Part shown: piece after piece, positions 46,519-57,352 of the stretch
Layout of the letters: each line of letters starts with the position of its first letter
Numbering within the stretch: position 1 is the stretch's first letter
Assembly (NCBI RefSeq): GCF_004916895.1
Contig: NZ_SNTZ01000003.1
Coordinates: 310,001-374,000 of the forward strand
Length of the DNA: 64,000 nt
Reading direction: 5' to 3'
Source: Flagellimonas alvinocaridis
Lineage (GTDB): Bacteria; Bacteroidota; Bacteroidia; Flavobacteriales; Flavobacteriaceae
The notes under the pieces: generated by a model
Database searches by the model: none
Seen by the model: the letters and a program-made list of their open reading frames with translations, nothing else
What the model was told of the DNA's origin: nothing
Translations under genes and position numbers: made by a program

Positions 46519-47381
46519 TAAAACAAAGCTACAAGGATTATGCTCAATACGGCCAAAACCACACCGCTCCAATTCTTCATGCTAAGCCTTTCCTTGAACA
46601 TCAGTATCCCCACAAGGGTCGAAAACATGACGATGGCCACATTGTTCAGCGTAAACAGTGCGGCACTTTCCAGCATATCGGAGCGCAGGGCTCGAATCAA
46701 AAAGAAAATGGAAAAGTAATTGGGAACGCCCAATGCTATCCCACCCAACACATTTTTTAGGTTGATGCGCAATGGGTTTTTAAAGGCCTTGAAGCCAATA
46801 AAAATAAATCCTGTTAAGGCGGCGCACCCGAATACCATGGAAGAGAAGAGAGGGATTTCTTGGGAAGTGAGATGTTGCTCTTCAAAATATTTAATGCTGG
46901 TGTCGATAACCCCAGAACCCAAGAAAACCAAGGTGGGCAATATCAGGTCCTTTTTATGGATGGTAATGTGCTGCTCCTTTAATGAAGCCAGATAAACGGC
47001 CACCAGGGCCAGCAATATTCCAATGATCTGCCATGCGGACAGATGCTCTTGATAGAACAGTACCCCAAACAGTACAGGAATGACCAGTGACATTTTGGTG
47101 GCCACAGAAGCCACAGATACCCCTGCAACCTGCGCGGTTTTGGCCATCAGATTAAAAATGGTGATGAAAAGTACTCCCAGAAAAATTGGGCCCAAAAACC
47201 ATGAAGATTCAACAGCGTCACCCATTTTCACGGGACCTTCATAAACGAAGAGTCCAACAATGCAGGCCACCACATAGTTGACAATGATGGCATACAGGGT
47301 TTGGATTTTGTAAACATCAAATAGTTTAAAGACCACAAATATTAGGGTGGAACTCAGAATGCTCAAGGCCAGGTCCATCAT
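46518..47381 (-). CDS. EamA/DMT superfamily permease
   Basis: A 287-residue membrane protein with about ten hydrophobic segments and two EamA repeats. The start (MMDLALSILSSTLIFVVFKLFDV) and LVIPVLFGVLFYQEHLSAWQIIGILLALVAVYLA fit the drug/metabolite transporter superfamily. Substrate unknown. It abuts HAD upstream and overlaps YigZ downstream by one base. Confidence 0.9.
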   Translation of the reverse strand: MMDLALSILSSTLIFVVFKLFDVYKIQTLYAIIVNYVVACIVGLFVYEGPVKMGDAVESSWFLGPIFLGVLFITIFNLMAKTAQVAGVSVASVATKMSLVIPVLFGVLFYQEHLSAWQIIGILLALVAVYLASLKEQHITIHKKDLILPTLVFLGSGVIDTSIKYFEEQHLTSQEIPLFSSMVFGCAALTGFIFIGFKAFKNPLRINLKNVLGGIALGVPNYFSIFFLIRALRSDMLESAALFTLNNVAIVMFSTLVGILMFKERLSMKNWSGVVLAVLSIILVALF

Positions 47382-47984
47382 TTACAGATAACGTTTAAGT
47401 TGGGTGATGTCTTCTTGGCCTACCAAAAGGTTCCAAGTGTGAATGCCGAGCTCGGCCGCCGCATCTGTGTTCTCTTTGGTGTCGTCCACAAACAAGGTTT
47501 CGGATGGGGTTAAGTCGTTTTGCTCTAATACGAATTCAAATATCTCCGCATCAGGTTTGCTCATTCCCATTTCATAGGACAGGTAGAACACCTCAAAGAC
47601 ATCCTTGAACCGATTGAACTTTTCCATTCCCATTTGCTGTTTTATATATTCAATATGTAGGTCATTGGTGTTACTCAACAGGAAAAGGCGGTGTTGGTTT
47701 TCTTTGGCCAATTGTTCCAGAAAGGTAAGTCGCTTATCGGGAAAATCCTTTAAAATGGAATTCCATGCATAGATCAAATCGGGTTCTTTGGCCTCTGGGA
47801 AATACCCTGAGACTTGTTCAAGGAATTTCTGGGAATCCAAAGCTCCTTTTTCATAAGCCAAGAAGAGCAAGCTCAATTCCGGAGTAATGCCCGAAAAACC
47901 AAACTTGATCATCTCCCGGGCTATCGCTGGCTTGTCCAGATTGATGAAAACATCCCCAAAATCGAGTATAATATTTTTAATCAT
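47382..47984 (-). CDS. HAD-superfamily hydrolase, YihX-like
   Basis: A 200-residue phosphatase-type HAD. Motif I is LDFGDVFIN (D8; the second Asp of DxD is replaced, as in YihX-like proteins), motif II LLSNTND, motif III K near SKPDAEIFE, and motif IV ETLFVDDTKEN. Substrate probably a small sugar phosphate or nucleotide; unknown. It overlaps ribD by 8 nt and abuts EamA. Confidence 0.9.
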   Translation of the reverse strand: MIKNIILDFGDVFINLDKPAIAREMIKFGFSGITPELSLLFLAYEKGALDSQKFLEQVSGYFPEAKEPDLIYAWNSILKDFPDKRLTFLEQLAKENQHRLFLLSNTNDLHIEYIKQQMGMEKFNRFKDVFEVFYLSYEMGMSKPDAEIFEFVLEQNDLTPSETLFVDDTKENTDAAAELGIHTWNLLVGQEDITQLKRYL

Positions 47985-49029
47985 TGGTAAAAACGGATAA
48001 GGTATCGGTTAAAATAGATTGCTCGCTTACAAGATGTCCATGGAGTTTTGGCGCAGGAAGTCCACTTTCAAAAATGGATGTTCCTGTAAAGACCCGTGCC
48101 TCGTCCCACAAGTTTTCTTTGATAAAGGTTTGAAGGGTACGCGAACCACCTTCAATGATGATGCTGGTTATTGAATGTTGATACAGCACATGGCATATTT
48201 GGGAGGCAATCGCCTTTGAAAAGTCAATGATTTCATAAACAATACCTTCGGAATAGCAGGATGCATCTTTGACTTGGGTCAGGACTAGGGTCTTTACAGT
48301 TTTGTCCAAAACGTGAAAAGTGGTGCCAATTCTCAAATCCCTGTCCAAAACCACCCTCACCGGGTTTTTTCCGTTCCAATCACGGGTGGTTAGCTTTGGA
48401 TTGTCCATCAATACGGTTTGGGTCCCCACCAAAATGGCCTGCTCTTGGCATCGCCATTGGTGCACCATTTGTTTGGAATAGGGGTTGGTGATCCAAAACG
48501 GTTCCGGGGTGCTCTTCCTTAATTTTGGATCTGGGGCTATAAAACCATCTTGGGTTTCTGCCCACTTCAATATAATATAGGGACGCTTTTTCTCTTGAAA
48601 GGTCAAAAAGCGCTTAAGATGACTGCGACATTCTTCCTCCAAAACCCCAACGGTGACCTTGCACCCGGCTTCACTCAGTTTTTGGATGCCTTTTCCGGCC
48701 ACCTTGTCATGGGGGTCTTCAATCCCTATGATTACTTCCGGGATTTTATGCTCAACGATCAAATCGGCACAGGGAGGTGTTTTTCCATAATGGGAGCAGG
48801 GCTCCAAGAGAACATACAGCTCAGCTTTGGGAAGCAGGCTTTTATCCTTTACGGAATGAATGGCATTCACCTCGGCATGGGGTCCGCCATAAGGACTGGT
48901 ATATCCCTCACCAATAATCTTTCCTTTATGCACAATCACACAACCTACCATAGGGTTCGGTGCTGTGCTGCCCAGTCCTTTTTTGCCCAGTTCAATGCAT
49001 CTGAGGATGTATTTTTGGTGTATCTTCAC
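47977..49029 (-). CDS. ribD: Riboflavin biosynthesis protein RibD (deaminase/reductase)
   Basis: A 350-residue bifunctional enzyme: deaminates 2,5-diamino-6-ribosylamino-pyrimidinone phosphate and then reduces the sugar. The deaminase zinc site is visible in PYGGPHAEVNAIH, LEPCSHYGKTPPC, after the APNPMVG opening. The reductase domain spans about 145-350. I chose GTG 49029 (VKIHQKYILRCIELGKKG); a TTG at 49047 lies in the promoter box. It leads ribD-HAD-EamA-YigZ. Confidence 0.95.
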   Translation of the reverse strand: MKIHQKYILRCIELGKKGLGSTAPNPMVGCVIVHKGKIIGEGYTSPYGGPHAEVNAIHSVKDKSLLPKAELYVLLEPCSHYGKTPPCADLIVEHKIPEVIIGIEDPHDKVAGKGIQKLSEAGCKVTVGVLEEECRSHLKRFLTFQEKKRPYIILKWAETQDGFIAPDPKLRKSTPEPFWITNPYSKQMVHQWRCQEQAILVGTQTVLMDNPKLTTRDWNGKNPVRVVLDRDLRIGTTFHVLDKTVKTLVLTQVKDASCYSEGIVYEIIDFSKAIASQICHVLYQHSITSIIIEGGSRTLQTFIKENLWDEARVFTGTSIFESGLPAPKLHGHLVSEQSILTDTLSVFTND

Positions 49030-49033
49030 CCAA

Positions 49034-49041
49034 CAAAAATA
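49034..49041 (-). promoter_or_regulatory. TATTTTTG box 4 nt before the ribD start
   Basis: On the minus strand TATTTTTG ends 4 nt before GTG 49029. If it is the promoter, the ribD message begins at or near its start codon. The gap to the divergent GNAT gene is only 29 nt. Confidence 0.4.
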
Positions 49042-49058
49042 GAACAATAAAACACAAT

Positions 49059-49544
49059 ATGAAGGATGCGGTAATCCGTGAGATTACTCCGGAAGATAAC
49101 GCTCAGGTTGCCCAAGTAGTTCGCAAGGTTTTGGAGGATTTGGGGGTGCCCAAAGTGGGTACTGCGTATGCCGATAAGGCTTTGGATGATATGTATGCCG
49201 CCTATGATGTGCCCAGGGCTACCTACTTTGTTGTGGAGTATGATGGCCACATCATTGGTTGTGCAGGAATTGCGCTTTTGGAGAACTACGATGGAAATGT
49301 GTGCGAACTTCAAAAAATGTACTTTTTGGAAGAGGCTAGGGGGAAGGGACTAGGCGTGCAGATGATCAACGTATGCCTGGATAAGGCCAAGATGTATGGT
49401 TTTGAGGCATGCTATTTGGAAACCATGCCTTATATGAAATCGGCCCAAAAACTTTACCAACGCAGCGGTTTCGAGTATATTGATGCCCCTATGGGCAATA
49501 CAGGACACTATTCTTGCCCGGTCTGGATGCTAAAAAAACTGTAA
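49059..49544 (+). CDS. GNAT family N-acetyltransferase
   Basis: A 161-residue acetyltransferase (REITPEDNAQVAQVVRKVLEDLGV at the start; LQKMYFLEEARGKGLGVQMINVCLDKAKMYG as the acetyl-CoA motif; TMPYMKSAQKLYQRSGFEYID near the end). It leads a five-gene operon with prmC, LOG, ligA and a small hypothetical gene; its TAA and the prmC ATG share one base. Confidence 0.9.
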   Translation: MKDAVIREITPEDNAQVAQVVRKVLEDLGVPKVGTAYADKALDDMYAAYDVPRATYFVVEYDGHIIGCAGIALLENYDGNVCELQKMYFLEEARGKGLGVQMINVCLDKAKMYGFEACYLETMPYMKSAQKLYQRSGFEYIDAPMGNTGHYSCPVWMLKKL

Positions 49545-50422
49545 TGCTGCTCCAAGAAATCAAGACCATTTTTCATAAGGAATTGGATGGTATTTATCCC
49601 AAAGAGGAAGTGGATGCATTCTTCTACCGATGTATAGAACATTATCTGGGATTGGAGCGCTTTGTTCTGGTTGTTCGACCCAAGACTACGGTGACCAAGG
49701 AAGAAGAACAGCCCCTGTTTGAAGCTTTGACACAACTGAAGCAAGAACGACCCCTGCAGTATATTTTGGGCACGACCCATTTCATGGACATGGAGTTTGC
49801 CGTCAATGAAGATGTTCTCATTCCCCGACCCGAAACCGAAGAATTGGTGCAATGGATTATGGATGATGTGGAAAATCAGAAATCAGAAAGCGAACATCGG
49901 ATATCAGAAATAAGAATCCTCGATATCGGAACAGGAAGCGGTTGTATTGCCATATCCTTGGCCAAATACATCCCCACTGCAAAGGTCTACGCTTTGGATA
50001 TTTCCGAAAAAGCCTTAGAGGTAGCTCGCAAGAATGCCGAAGCCAATTCCGTGGACGTTACCTTTTTTAAACAGAGCATTCTTGACCCTGGACTTGATCT
50101 TGAACTTGATTTTGATGTCATCGTTTCCAATCCACCTTATGTCAGAGAGTTGGAAAAAAAGGAGATAAAGAAAAACGTAGTCGACCACGAACCGCATTTG
50201 GCACTTTTTGTTTCGGATGAAGACCCTTTGCTGTTTTATAGGGCCATTGCCCATTTTGCCAATAGAAACCTGAGCAAAAATGGAGGTTTGTACTTGGAAA
50301 TCAATCAATATTTGGGAGCAGAGAGCCAGTCCCTTTTGAAAGCCCATAATTTTTCGGAAATTGAACTCCGAAAAGACATCTTTGGTAATGATAGGATGAT
50401 CAAGGCGAATCCCAATCCATGA
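49544..50422 (+). CDS. prmC: Release factor glutamine methyltransferase PrmC
   Basis: A 292-residue enzyme that N5-methylates the Gln of the GGQ motif in release factors RF1 and RF2. The helical N-domain (1-75) is followed by a Rossmann domain with RILDIGTGSGCIAISLA and the active-site NPPY (about 196-199). ATG 49544 overlaps the previous stop. Two linkers look expanded: residues 111-125 (NQKSESEHRISEIR) and 180-192 (LDPGLDLELDFD), each encoded by simple repetitive DNA. Confidence 0.93.
   Translation: MLLQEIKTIFHKELDGIYPKEEVDAFFYRCIEHYLGLERFVLVVRPKTTVTKEEEQPLFEALTQLKQERPLQYILGTTHFMDMEFAVNEDVLIPRPETEELVQWIMDDVENQKSESEHRISEIRILDIGTGSGCIAISLAKYIPTAKVYALDISEKALEVARKNAEANSVDVTFFKQSILDPGLDLELDFDVIVSNPPYVRELEKKEIKKNVVDHEPHLALFVSDEDPLLFYRAIAHFANRNLSKNGGLYLEINQYLGAESQSLLKAHNFSEIELRKDIFGNDRMIKANPNP
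49874..49916 (+). repeat. Simple AATCAGAAA-type repeat inside prmC
   Basis: AATCAGAAATCAGAAA, then ATATCAGAAATAAG: repeated TCAGAAA-like units encoding an extra hydrophilic linker before the SAM-binding motif. A related TCAGATATCTGATATCTGA sits at 20245-20263 outside any gene. Confidence 0.55.
50081..50117 (+). repeat. Simple CTTGA-type repeat inside prmC
   Basis: CTTGACCCTGGACTTGATCTTGAACTTGATTTTGATG is here shown only by its units: CTTGAC, ACTTGAT, CTTGAAC, TTGAT. It encodes acidic DPGLDLELDFD before the NPPY strand and resembles the intergenic arrays at 45841 and 8946. Confidence 0.55.
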
Positions 50423-51000
50423 AAAGTATTTCAGTTTTTTGCGGTAGCAGTAACGGTAATGATACGGCCATTGTCCGTGAGTCGTATGCATTGGGTACAT
50501 TATTGGCCCATGAAAATATCACCCTGGTGTATGGTGGTGCCAAAGTAGGCCTGATGGGACAGGTGGCCAACGGGGCATTGGACCATCATGGACAGGTTAT
50601 TGGGGTGATTCCCGATTTCCTACGTTCCAAGGAAATTTTCCATGATAGGATTACCGAATTGATTGTGGTGGACAGCATGCAGGAACGGAAAATGAAAATG
50701 CACGAACTTTCCGAAGGCACTATTGCCCTGCCCGGTGGATTTGGTACCCTTGAAGAATTGTTCGAGATGGTAACCTGGGGACAATTGGGCCTGCACACCA
50801 AGCCTATCGGGATTTTAAATATCAATGGATATTATGACAAACTGTTGGAATTTCTGGATGGCATGGTGGTCGCAGGACTATTGAAACAAGAAAATAGGGA
50901 TATGCTTTTGGTGGATACATCTTCAGAAGGACTTCTGGGCCAAATGAGATCGTACCAACCAATGGCAACCCCAAAATGGATTAAAAAAGATCAGATATAG
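50419..51000 (+). CDS. LOG family protein (TIGR00730), cytokinin riboside monophosphate phosphoribohydrolase-like
   Basis: A 193-residue Rossmann-fold protein. ISVFCGSSNGND, LVYGGAKVGLMGQVANGAL and PGGFGTLEELFEMVTWGQLG are the LOG signature. In plants LOG releases free cytokinin base from the nucleotide; in bacteria it acts as a nucleotide phosphoribohydrolase of unclear role. ATGA overlap with prmC (4 nt); the ligA start is 3 nt after its stop. Confidence 0.93.
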   Translation: MKSISVFCGSSNGNDTAIVRESYALGTLLAHENITLVYGGAKVGLMGQVANGALDHHGQVIGVIPDFLRSKEIFHDRITELIVVDSMQERKMKMHELSEGTIALPGGFGTLEELFEMVTWGQLGLHTKPIGILNINGYYDKLLEFLDGMVVAGLLKQENRDMLLVDTSSEGLLGQMRSYQPMATPKWIKKDQI

Positions 51001-53300
<2,300 letters not shown>

Positions 53301-53301
53301 A

Positions 53302-53326
53302 AAATGCCGGCATTTAGCCGGCATTT
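53302..53326 (-). terminator. Terminator between ligA operon and T9SS protein
   Basis: Perfect arms AAATGCCGGC (53302-53311) and GCCGGCATTT (53317-53326) with a 5-nt loop. On the minus strand TTTTTC follows, so it mainly terminates the T9SS gene, but it may act in both directions. Confidence 0.8.
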
Positions 53327-53357
53327 CCATATTACTTTGACAAGTATCACTTTGTGA

Positions 53358-54827
53358 TTATTGTTTGAACAATTTTACAACTTCACTAGAATTGTCATCA
53401 TAAGTCAATTGAAGAAAGTAAAGTCCGGAGGGGCCTTTTACGTTGGATAAATCCAGGGTGATCTGCTGTCCTCCGCTGATTTTCCCTTTGGGAACATTGT
53501 ATTTGTATCCGCCTCCATCGGTAAGAATTGCTTTTTTGATAGATCTTCCTTCTAGTAAACTAACATTTATGTTGCTTGAGAAAGGATTGGGATACACGGC
53601 AACTACATTGTCAGCTCCGGCTAAAGGGTCATCACCTTCATCATCCTGAGCATTGGGGTTTTCCATAACTTCACGATTCACCTTACCGTTCCAACCCATG
53701 TCATCAAAAATGGAAAGAACAATGGGACCGGGATTATCAAAAGAGGCTCCTGTGGACAAAAATGGAACCATGAGTCCGTTGGGTCCACCGGCGTAGGTGA
53801 AATAATCCAAATGCGAATAGCTTGAGCCGGGCAACCAAATATCGGTAAGACCTGGAATTTCACCGCCTAAAATATCAGAATCCAATATGGTGAACACTTG
53901 GGCACCTTTACCTTGGGTAGTTCCTTTGATTCGGGGTCCTTTGGCAGTCAGAGGGCCAGAAAGGAGCACATCCCCCAACGCTGTGGTAAAATTACCGTAT
54001 TTGTTTTCCTTCAAAATAGACTTCCCATCAGCTGAATGGGCCAATCGATCATAAATGGCAGGGAAAACGGGATTGGGAATGCCAAATCCATAATCTCCGA
54101 TACCCGTTTCATTGTCAACAAATAGGGAGCCGAAGAAGCCTAAACCATGTCCAAGTTCGTGTAATACTACAGACTTAAAGTCGTACATGCCTGCAGGGGT
54201 ATTTCCATCGGTGCCGTAATACCAGTTTGGGAAAACCGTACTGAAATTGGCCACGATGTCATAACTAGTAGGATTTAAATCCTCCCCTGAAAGCTTGTCG
54301 GCCAAGGCATCGCCATACCAGGTATTTCTTTCCAATCCGGGGGCATTGGCAAAAACACTGGTGGGTCCAGCGGAGCCTAAAACACCTTCATCCAAAGGTT
54401 GAAAAACAGCGGCAACATAAATTGGCACATCAGAAGACAATAGACTGGCCCATGCATCCACTGCAGATTGAAATGCTGTGGCTGCAATTATAAAATCTTC
54501 AATGGGTAGTGAGGGATCAAAATTGTAGTAATCAACAAAAATGGTAGCTCCGGTTGCTGCTTTTTTAGTGTTTGAAGCAGATTTTTGGTTTCCATTCACT
54601 GTGAGTCCTGAGCGTGCTTTGCCAATACTGTGATGGGCTGCAGCTACAGCATCTGCCGCATGGATTTCACAGGCAATTTCGCCATTGCTGTTCATGGTCA
54701 ACTCACTAATAGGTCCTGGGAGGGACTGTTGGCTTTGGGCCCATGAAATAGATGAGATCAGAAGAAAGCTAAAGAGTAGGGATGGAGGTAGATGTTTGGG
54801 GTGTGGGGTAAAAATCTTTTCTTTCAT
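53358..54827 (-). CDS. T9SS-exported putative metalloprotease
   Basis: A 489-residue secreted protein. Signal peptide about 1-30 (SWAQ). HELGHGLGF (223-231) is a zinc metalloprotease motif with two His ligands; the expected third His of HExxHxxGxxH is replaced by Gly233, but YSHLDYF (H339) followed by GLMVPF (M353) may supply a ligand and Met-turn after a long insertion, as in leishmanolysin-like enzymes. The C-terminus is a T9SS type A sorting domain (VYPNPFSSNINV to VVKLFKQ). Substrate unknown. Confidence 0.85.
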   Translation of the reverse strand: MKEKIFTPHPKHLPPSLLFSFLLISSISWAQSQQSLPGPISELTMNSNGEIACEIHAADAVAAAHHSIGKARSGLTVNGNQKSASNTKKAATGATIFVDYYNFDPSLPIEDFIIAATAFQSAVDAWASLLSSDVPIYVAAVFQPLDEGVLGSAGPTSVFANAPGLERNTWYGDALADKLSGEDLNPTSYDIVANFSTVFPNWYYGTDGNTPAGMYDFKSVVLHELGHGLGFFGSLFVDNETGIGDYGFGIPNPVFPAIYDRLAHSADGKSILKENKYGNFTTALGDVLLSGPLTAKGPRIKGTTQGKGAQVFTILDSDILGGEIPGLTDIWLPGSSYSHLDYFTYAGGPNGLMVPFLSTGASFDNPGPIVLSIFDDMGWNGKVNREVMENPNAQDDEGDDPLAGADNVVAVYPNPFSSNINVSLLEGRSIKKAILTDGGGYKYNVPKGKISGGQQITLDLSNVKGPSGLYFLQLTYDDNSSEVVKLFKQ

Positions 54828-55077
54828 ATAAAATGGTTTGTGTGAACCCTCTAAAATGTTAAAAATTTAACAAAAAACAAAACCTTTGTTTCACTTTTTC
54901 GGTTAAAAGTGCTTATTAAATTGAAAAGAAGCAGTTCATCGGATAAATAGTCGTTTTCATCCGGGTCATGGCCTTGTAAATTGAAGTCCAAGCCCAAGTC
55001 TCAATTGCATGAGGACGGTATTGTTCATTGAACATGATCTATTGATCATTGTTTATTGCCAATTAGACATTGGAACC

Positions 55078-55989
55078 CTAAACGGAAATGCTTACTCCTT
55101 GTGTTGTAGTTTTTTTGGCGGCATCAAAATAAAAATCGATTCGACCCACATTCAGCCCATAGCATCCTACTTGATTCACCAAAACGGAGTCGCCATTTTG
55201 GTTGGTGCGGACATGGGGCTTTTCCAAAAAAGTATGGGTGTGCCCCCCAATAATCAAATTGGTGTGATAGGTGCGTTGCGCCAGCTGCGTATCAGAAGGG
55301 CGTTGAGGATTTTCATAATCGTATCCCAAGTGGGACAAGCAAATGATCAGGTCACATCGTTCCTCTTCCTTTAGTTGACGTTCTATATCCAGGGCGATTT
55401 CAAACGGATTTAAATATTGGGTTTCTTTGTACAGACGTTTGGTCACAAGTCCATCCAAAGCAATACCGAGTCCATATACACCGATTTTAATTTCATCCAC
55501 CACATAGGTTTTGAAGGGCTTTACATAGCCGTCCAGTACCGTGTTGGAAAAATCATAGTTGGCCGAGAGCATTTCAAACGAAGCATAGGGCATTTGAGCC
55601 AACAAACCGTCCACGCCATTGTCAAAATCATGGTTGCCGATTGTGGCGGCATCGTACTTTAGTTTACTCATCAGTTTGAATTCCAGTTCTCCGCCATAAA
55701 AGTTGAAGTAGGGGGTACCTTGGAAAATGTCGCCTGCGTCAAAAAGCAGTGTATTTGGATTCTCATTTCTAATTTGCTCCACTAAAGCTGCTCTACGGGC
55801 CACCCCACCCAAATTTGGATATTGGGAGTGCGAGTTTGGGAAAGGGTCAATATGACTATGTACATCATTGGTGTGCAATATGGTGATCTGCTTACTTCCA
55901 AAATTGGAGCAGGAATTGAGGCTTATACCGCCAATGCCTGCCAAAGTTGTCACAGCCGCTGTGTTTATTAAAAAATCCCTTCGTTTCAT
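55078..55989 (-). CDS. Metallophosphoesterase domain of a split 5'-nucleotidase
   Basis: A 303-residue calcineurin-like phosphoesterase. The start MKRRDFLINTAAVTTLAGIGGISLNSC is twin-arginine-like with a lipobox-like Cys, so it is exported. Metal ligands: HTNDVHSHID, DAGDIFQGT, IGNHDFDNG, and later CLSHLGYD and GGHTHTF. It equals the N-terminal half of UshA. Its partner C-terminal domain is encoded by the adjacent upstream gene; together they likely cleave nucleotides or UDP-sugars outside the cytoplasm. Confidence 0.92.
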   Translation of the reverse strand: MKRRDFLINTAAVTTLAGIGGISLNSCSNFGSKQITILHTNDVHSHIDPFPNSHSQYPNLGGVARRAALVEQIRNENPNTLLFDAGDIFQGTPYFNFYGGELEFKLMSKLKYDAATIGNHDFDNGVDGLLAQMPYASFEMLSANYDFSNTVLDGYVKPFKTYVVDEIKIGVYGLGIALDGLVTKRLYKETQYLNPFEIALDIERQLKEEERCDLIICLSHLGYDYENPQRPSDTQLAQRTYHTNLIIGGHTHTFLEKPHVRTNQNGDSVLVNQVGCYGLNVGRIDFYFDAAKKTTTQGVSISV

Positions 55990-56757
55990 TTAATCCAATT
56001 GAATAAATCGATCATCAACAATAGCATTGAGTGTATCTACCTTCTTGAAATGATCAATGATTGCATTTCGCAAAAGGTAATCAATATCAGAAGTGGAAAT
56101 AGTGTCCTTAAAAAATCCAATGCTGGGTCCACCCTGCACCAGGTAATCCGAAGTCCCCACAAAATAGGTTCGGGTTTCGTCAAAGGGTTTTCCTTGAATG
56201 TCCACAGATTCCAAACCACCTTTTTTATCCAAGACAATTTGCATACCCGCAATGGGATGTCTTCGGGTGGCGTTGACCAAAAAAGTGATGAGTTCCCGAA
56301 CCGCAGAACCGCTCATTTCTACAATGGCAATGCGATTTTCAAAAGGCATGACCTCATATGCATTTCGGGCACTTACGCTTCCTTCGGAAATTATAGATCG
56401 GACACCTCCGTAATTGAGTACAACAAAGTCAAGGTCGTTTCCCGTTCTGGATTTAAAAATAGGAGTGGCTTCCTCCAAAACAATATCAGCCATTAAATTT
56501 CCCATGGAAGTATTGCGCTTGCCATCATCCAATAGAAAAGGTTTTGGAGCGTAAGCCAGGGCACTGTCCAGCACTTGGTTTATGCGGGTCCTGTATGGTT
56601 CAACAAAGGAAACAATGGAATCTACTTCATGGAGGGAAGCATCAATGGGAATCTGTTGTCCTTGGATTGAGGATAGTTGTTGAGTCTCCTGTTTACAGGA
56701 AAACAAAAAACCCATTGTTATAAATATAACAAATTGTTTTAATTTTAAAACGCTCAC
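55990..56757 (-). CDS. 5'-nucleotidase C-terminal substrate-binding domain protein
   Basis: A 255-residue lipoprotein equal to the C-terminal half of UshA. GTG 56757 gives VSVLKLKQFVIFITMGFLFSCKQ with lipobox FLFSC; starts further upstream cross the promoter region of the divergent gene. FVVLNYGGVRSIISEGSVSARNAYEVMPFENRI and FVGTSDYLVQGGPSIGFFKD are typical of the nucleoside-binding domain. It is immediately followed by the phosphoesterase gene, so the normal domain order is reversed at the gene level. Confidence 0.87.
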   Translation of the reverse strand: MSVLKLKQFVIFITMGFLFSCKQETQQLSSIQGQQIPIDASLHEVDSIVSFVEPYRTRINQVLDSALAYAPKPFLLDDGKRNTSMGNLMADIVLEEATPIFKSRTGNDLDFVVLNYGGVRSIISEGSVSARNAYEVMPFENRIAIVEMSGSAVRELITFLVNATRRHPIAGMQIVLDKKGGLESVDIQGKPFDETRTYFVGTSDYLVQGGPSIGFFKDTISTSDIDYLLRNAIIDHFKKVDTLNAIVDDRFIQLD

Positions 56758-56793
56758 GTCTGTATCTTTGTCAAGTAATCTTGGTAGAATATT

Positions 56794-56801
56794 TACCTTT
56801 G
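56794..56801 (+). promoter_or_regulatory. -7 promoter element (TACCTTTG) before the DUF6913-like gene
   Basis: TACCTTTG fits TAnnTTTG and ends 5 nt before ATG 56807; an ATG at 56819 would have a leader of about 12 nt. A second TATCTTTG box at 56763-56770 is further upstream. Confidence 0.45.
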
Positions 56802-56818
56802 TAAAAATGCATAAAATT

Positions 56819-57352
56819 ATGTTTATAAGGGGTCTCCAAGATAAATTTAAAGTTAAATCAGGGCTCAAATATTTGAAGGAGGAAATGGAAAAGCCTCCCG
56901 TGCCTGTGAACAGAGAGAAGGGGATCACCAGTATAGGTTGTATTGTTGATACCGATAATTTTCAGAAAGCAGAGGCATTTTATGAGTTGATTGGTGATTT
57001 TTCCCTTAAACCCAATGCCATAAAAATCATTGGTTATAAGAGAGAGTACGATAAAAGTTCACCTTATGCCATTCAGATGTTCTCGGATAGAGACCTTGGG
57101 TGGAAAGGACAAATAGAAAATGGATATGTGCTTGAGTTTTTGGGCAGGGAATATGATATGCTCATTAGCTATTACGAAGAGGACAATCTTTTGATGAAAC
57201 TTTTATCGGTTAGGGCCAAGGCCCGCCTAAAAGTAGGGTTGGGCACCCAAGACTTAAAGGTCAATGATTTGATCTTGAGTACGCCACTGAAAGACTTTGA
57301 GTTGTTTAAAAGTGAATTAAAGAAATACTTGAAGGTTTTAAAAGAACTGTAA
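56819..57352 (+). CDS. Conserved flavobacterial protein, possibly DUF6913
   Basis: A 177-residue soluble protein. The start [22 protein letters not shown] is basic; [27 protein letters not shown] and [38 protein letters not shown] follow. I recall it as DUF6913-like and commonly just before dapA; I am not sure of the number. ATG 56807 (MHKIMF) is the alternative start if the message is leaderless. Its TAA overlaps the dapA ATG. Confidence 0.65.
   Translation: MFIRGLQDKFKVKSGLKYLKEEMEKPPVPVNREKGITSIGCIVDTDNFQKAEAFYELIGDFSLKPNAIKIIGYKREYDKSSPYAIQMFSDRDLGWKGQIENGYVLEFLGREYDMLISYYEEDNLLMKLLSVRAKARLKVGLGTQDLKVNDLILSTPLKDFELFKSELKKYLKVLKEL

Noticed and set aside
54828..55077. tRNA or small RNA gene upstream of the T9SS protein gene
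   Set aside because: The 250 nt are AT-rich with no cloverleaf or terminator hairpin; only low-complexity sequence is visible.
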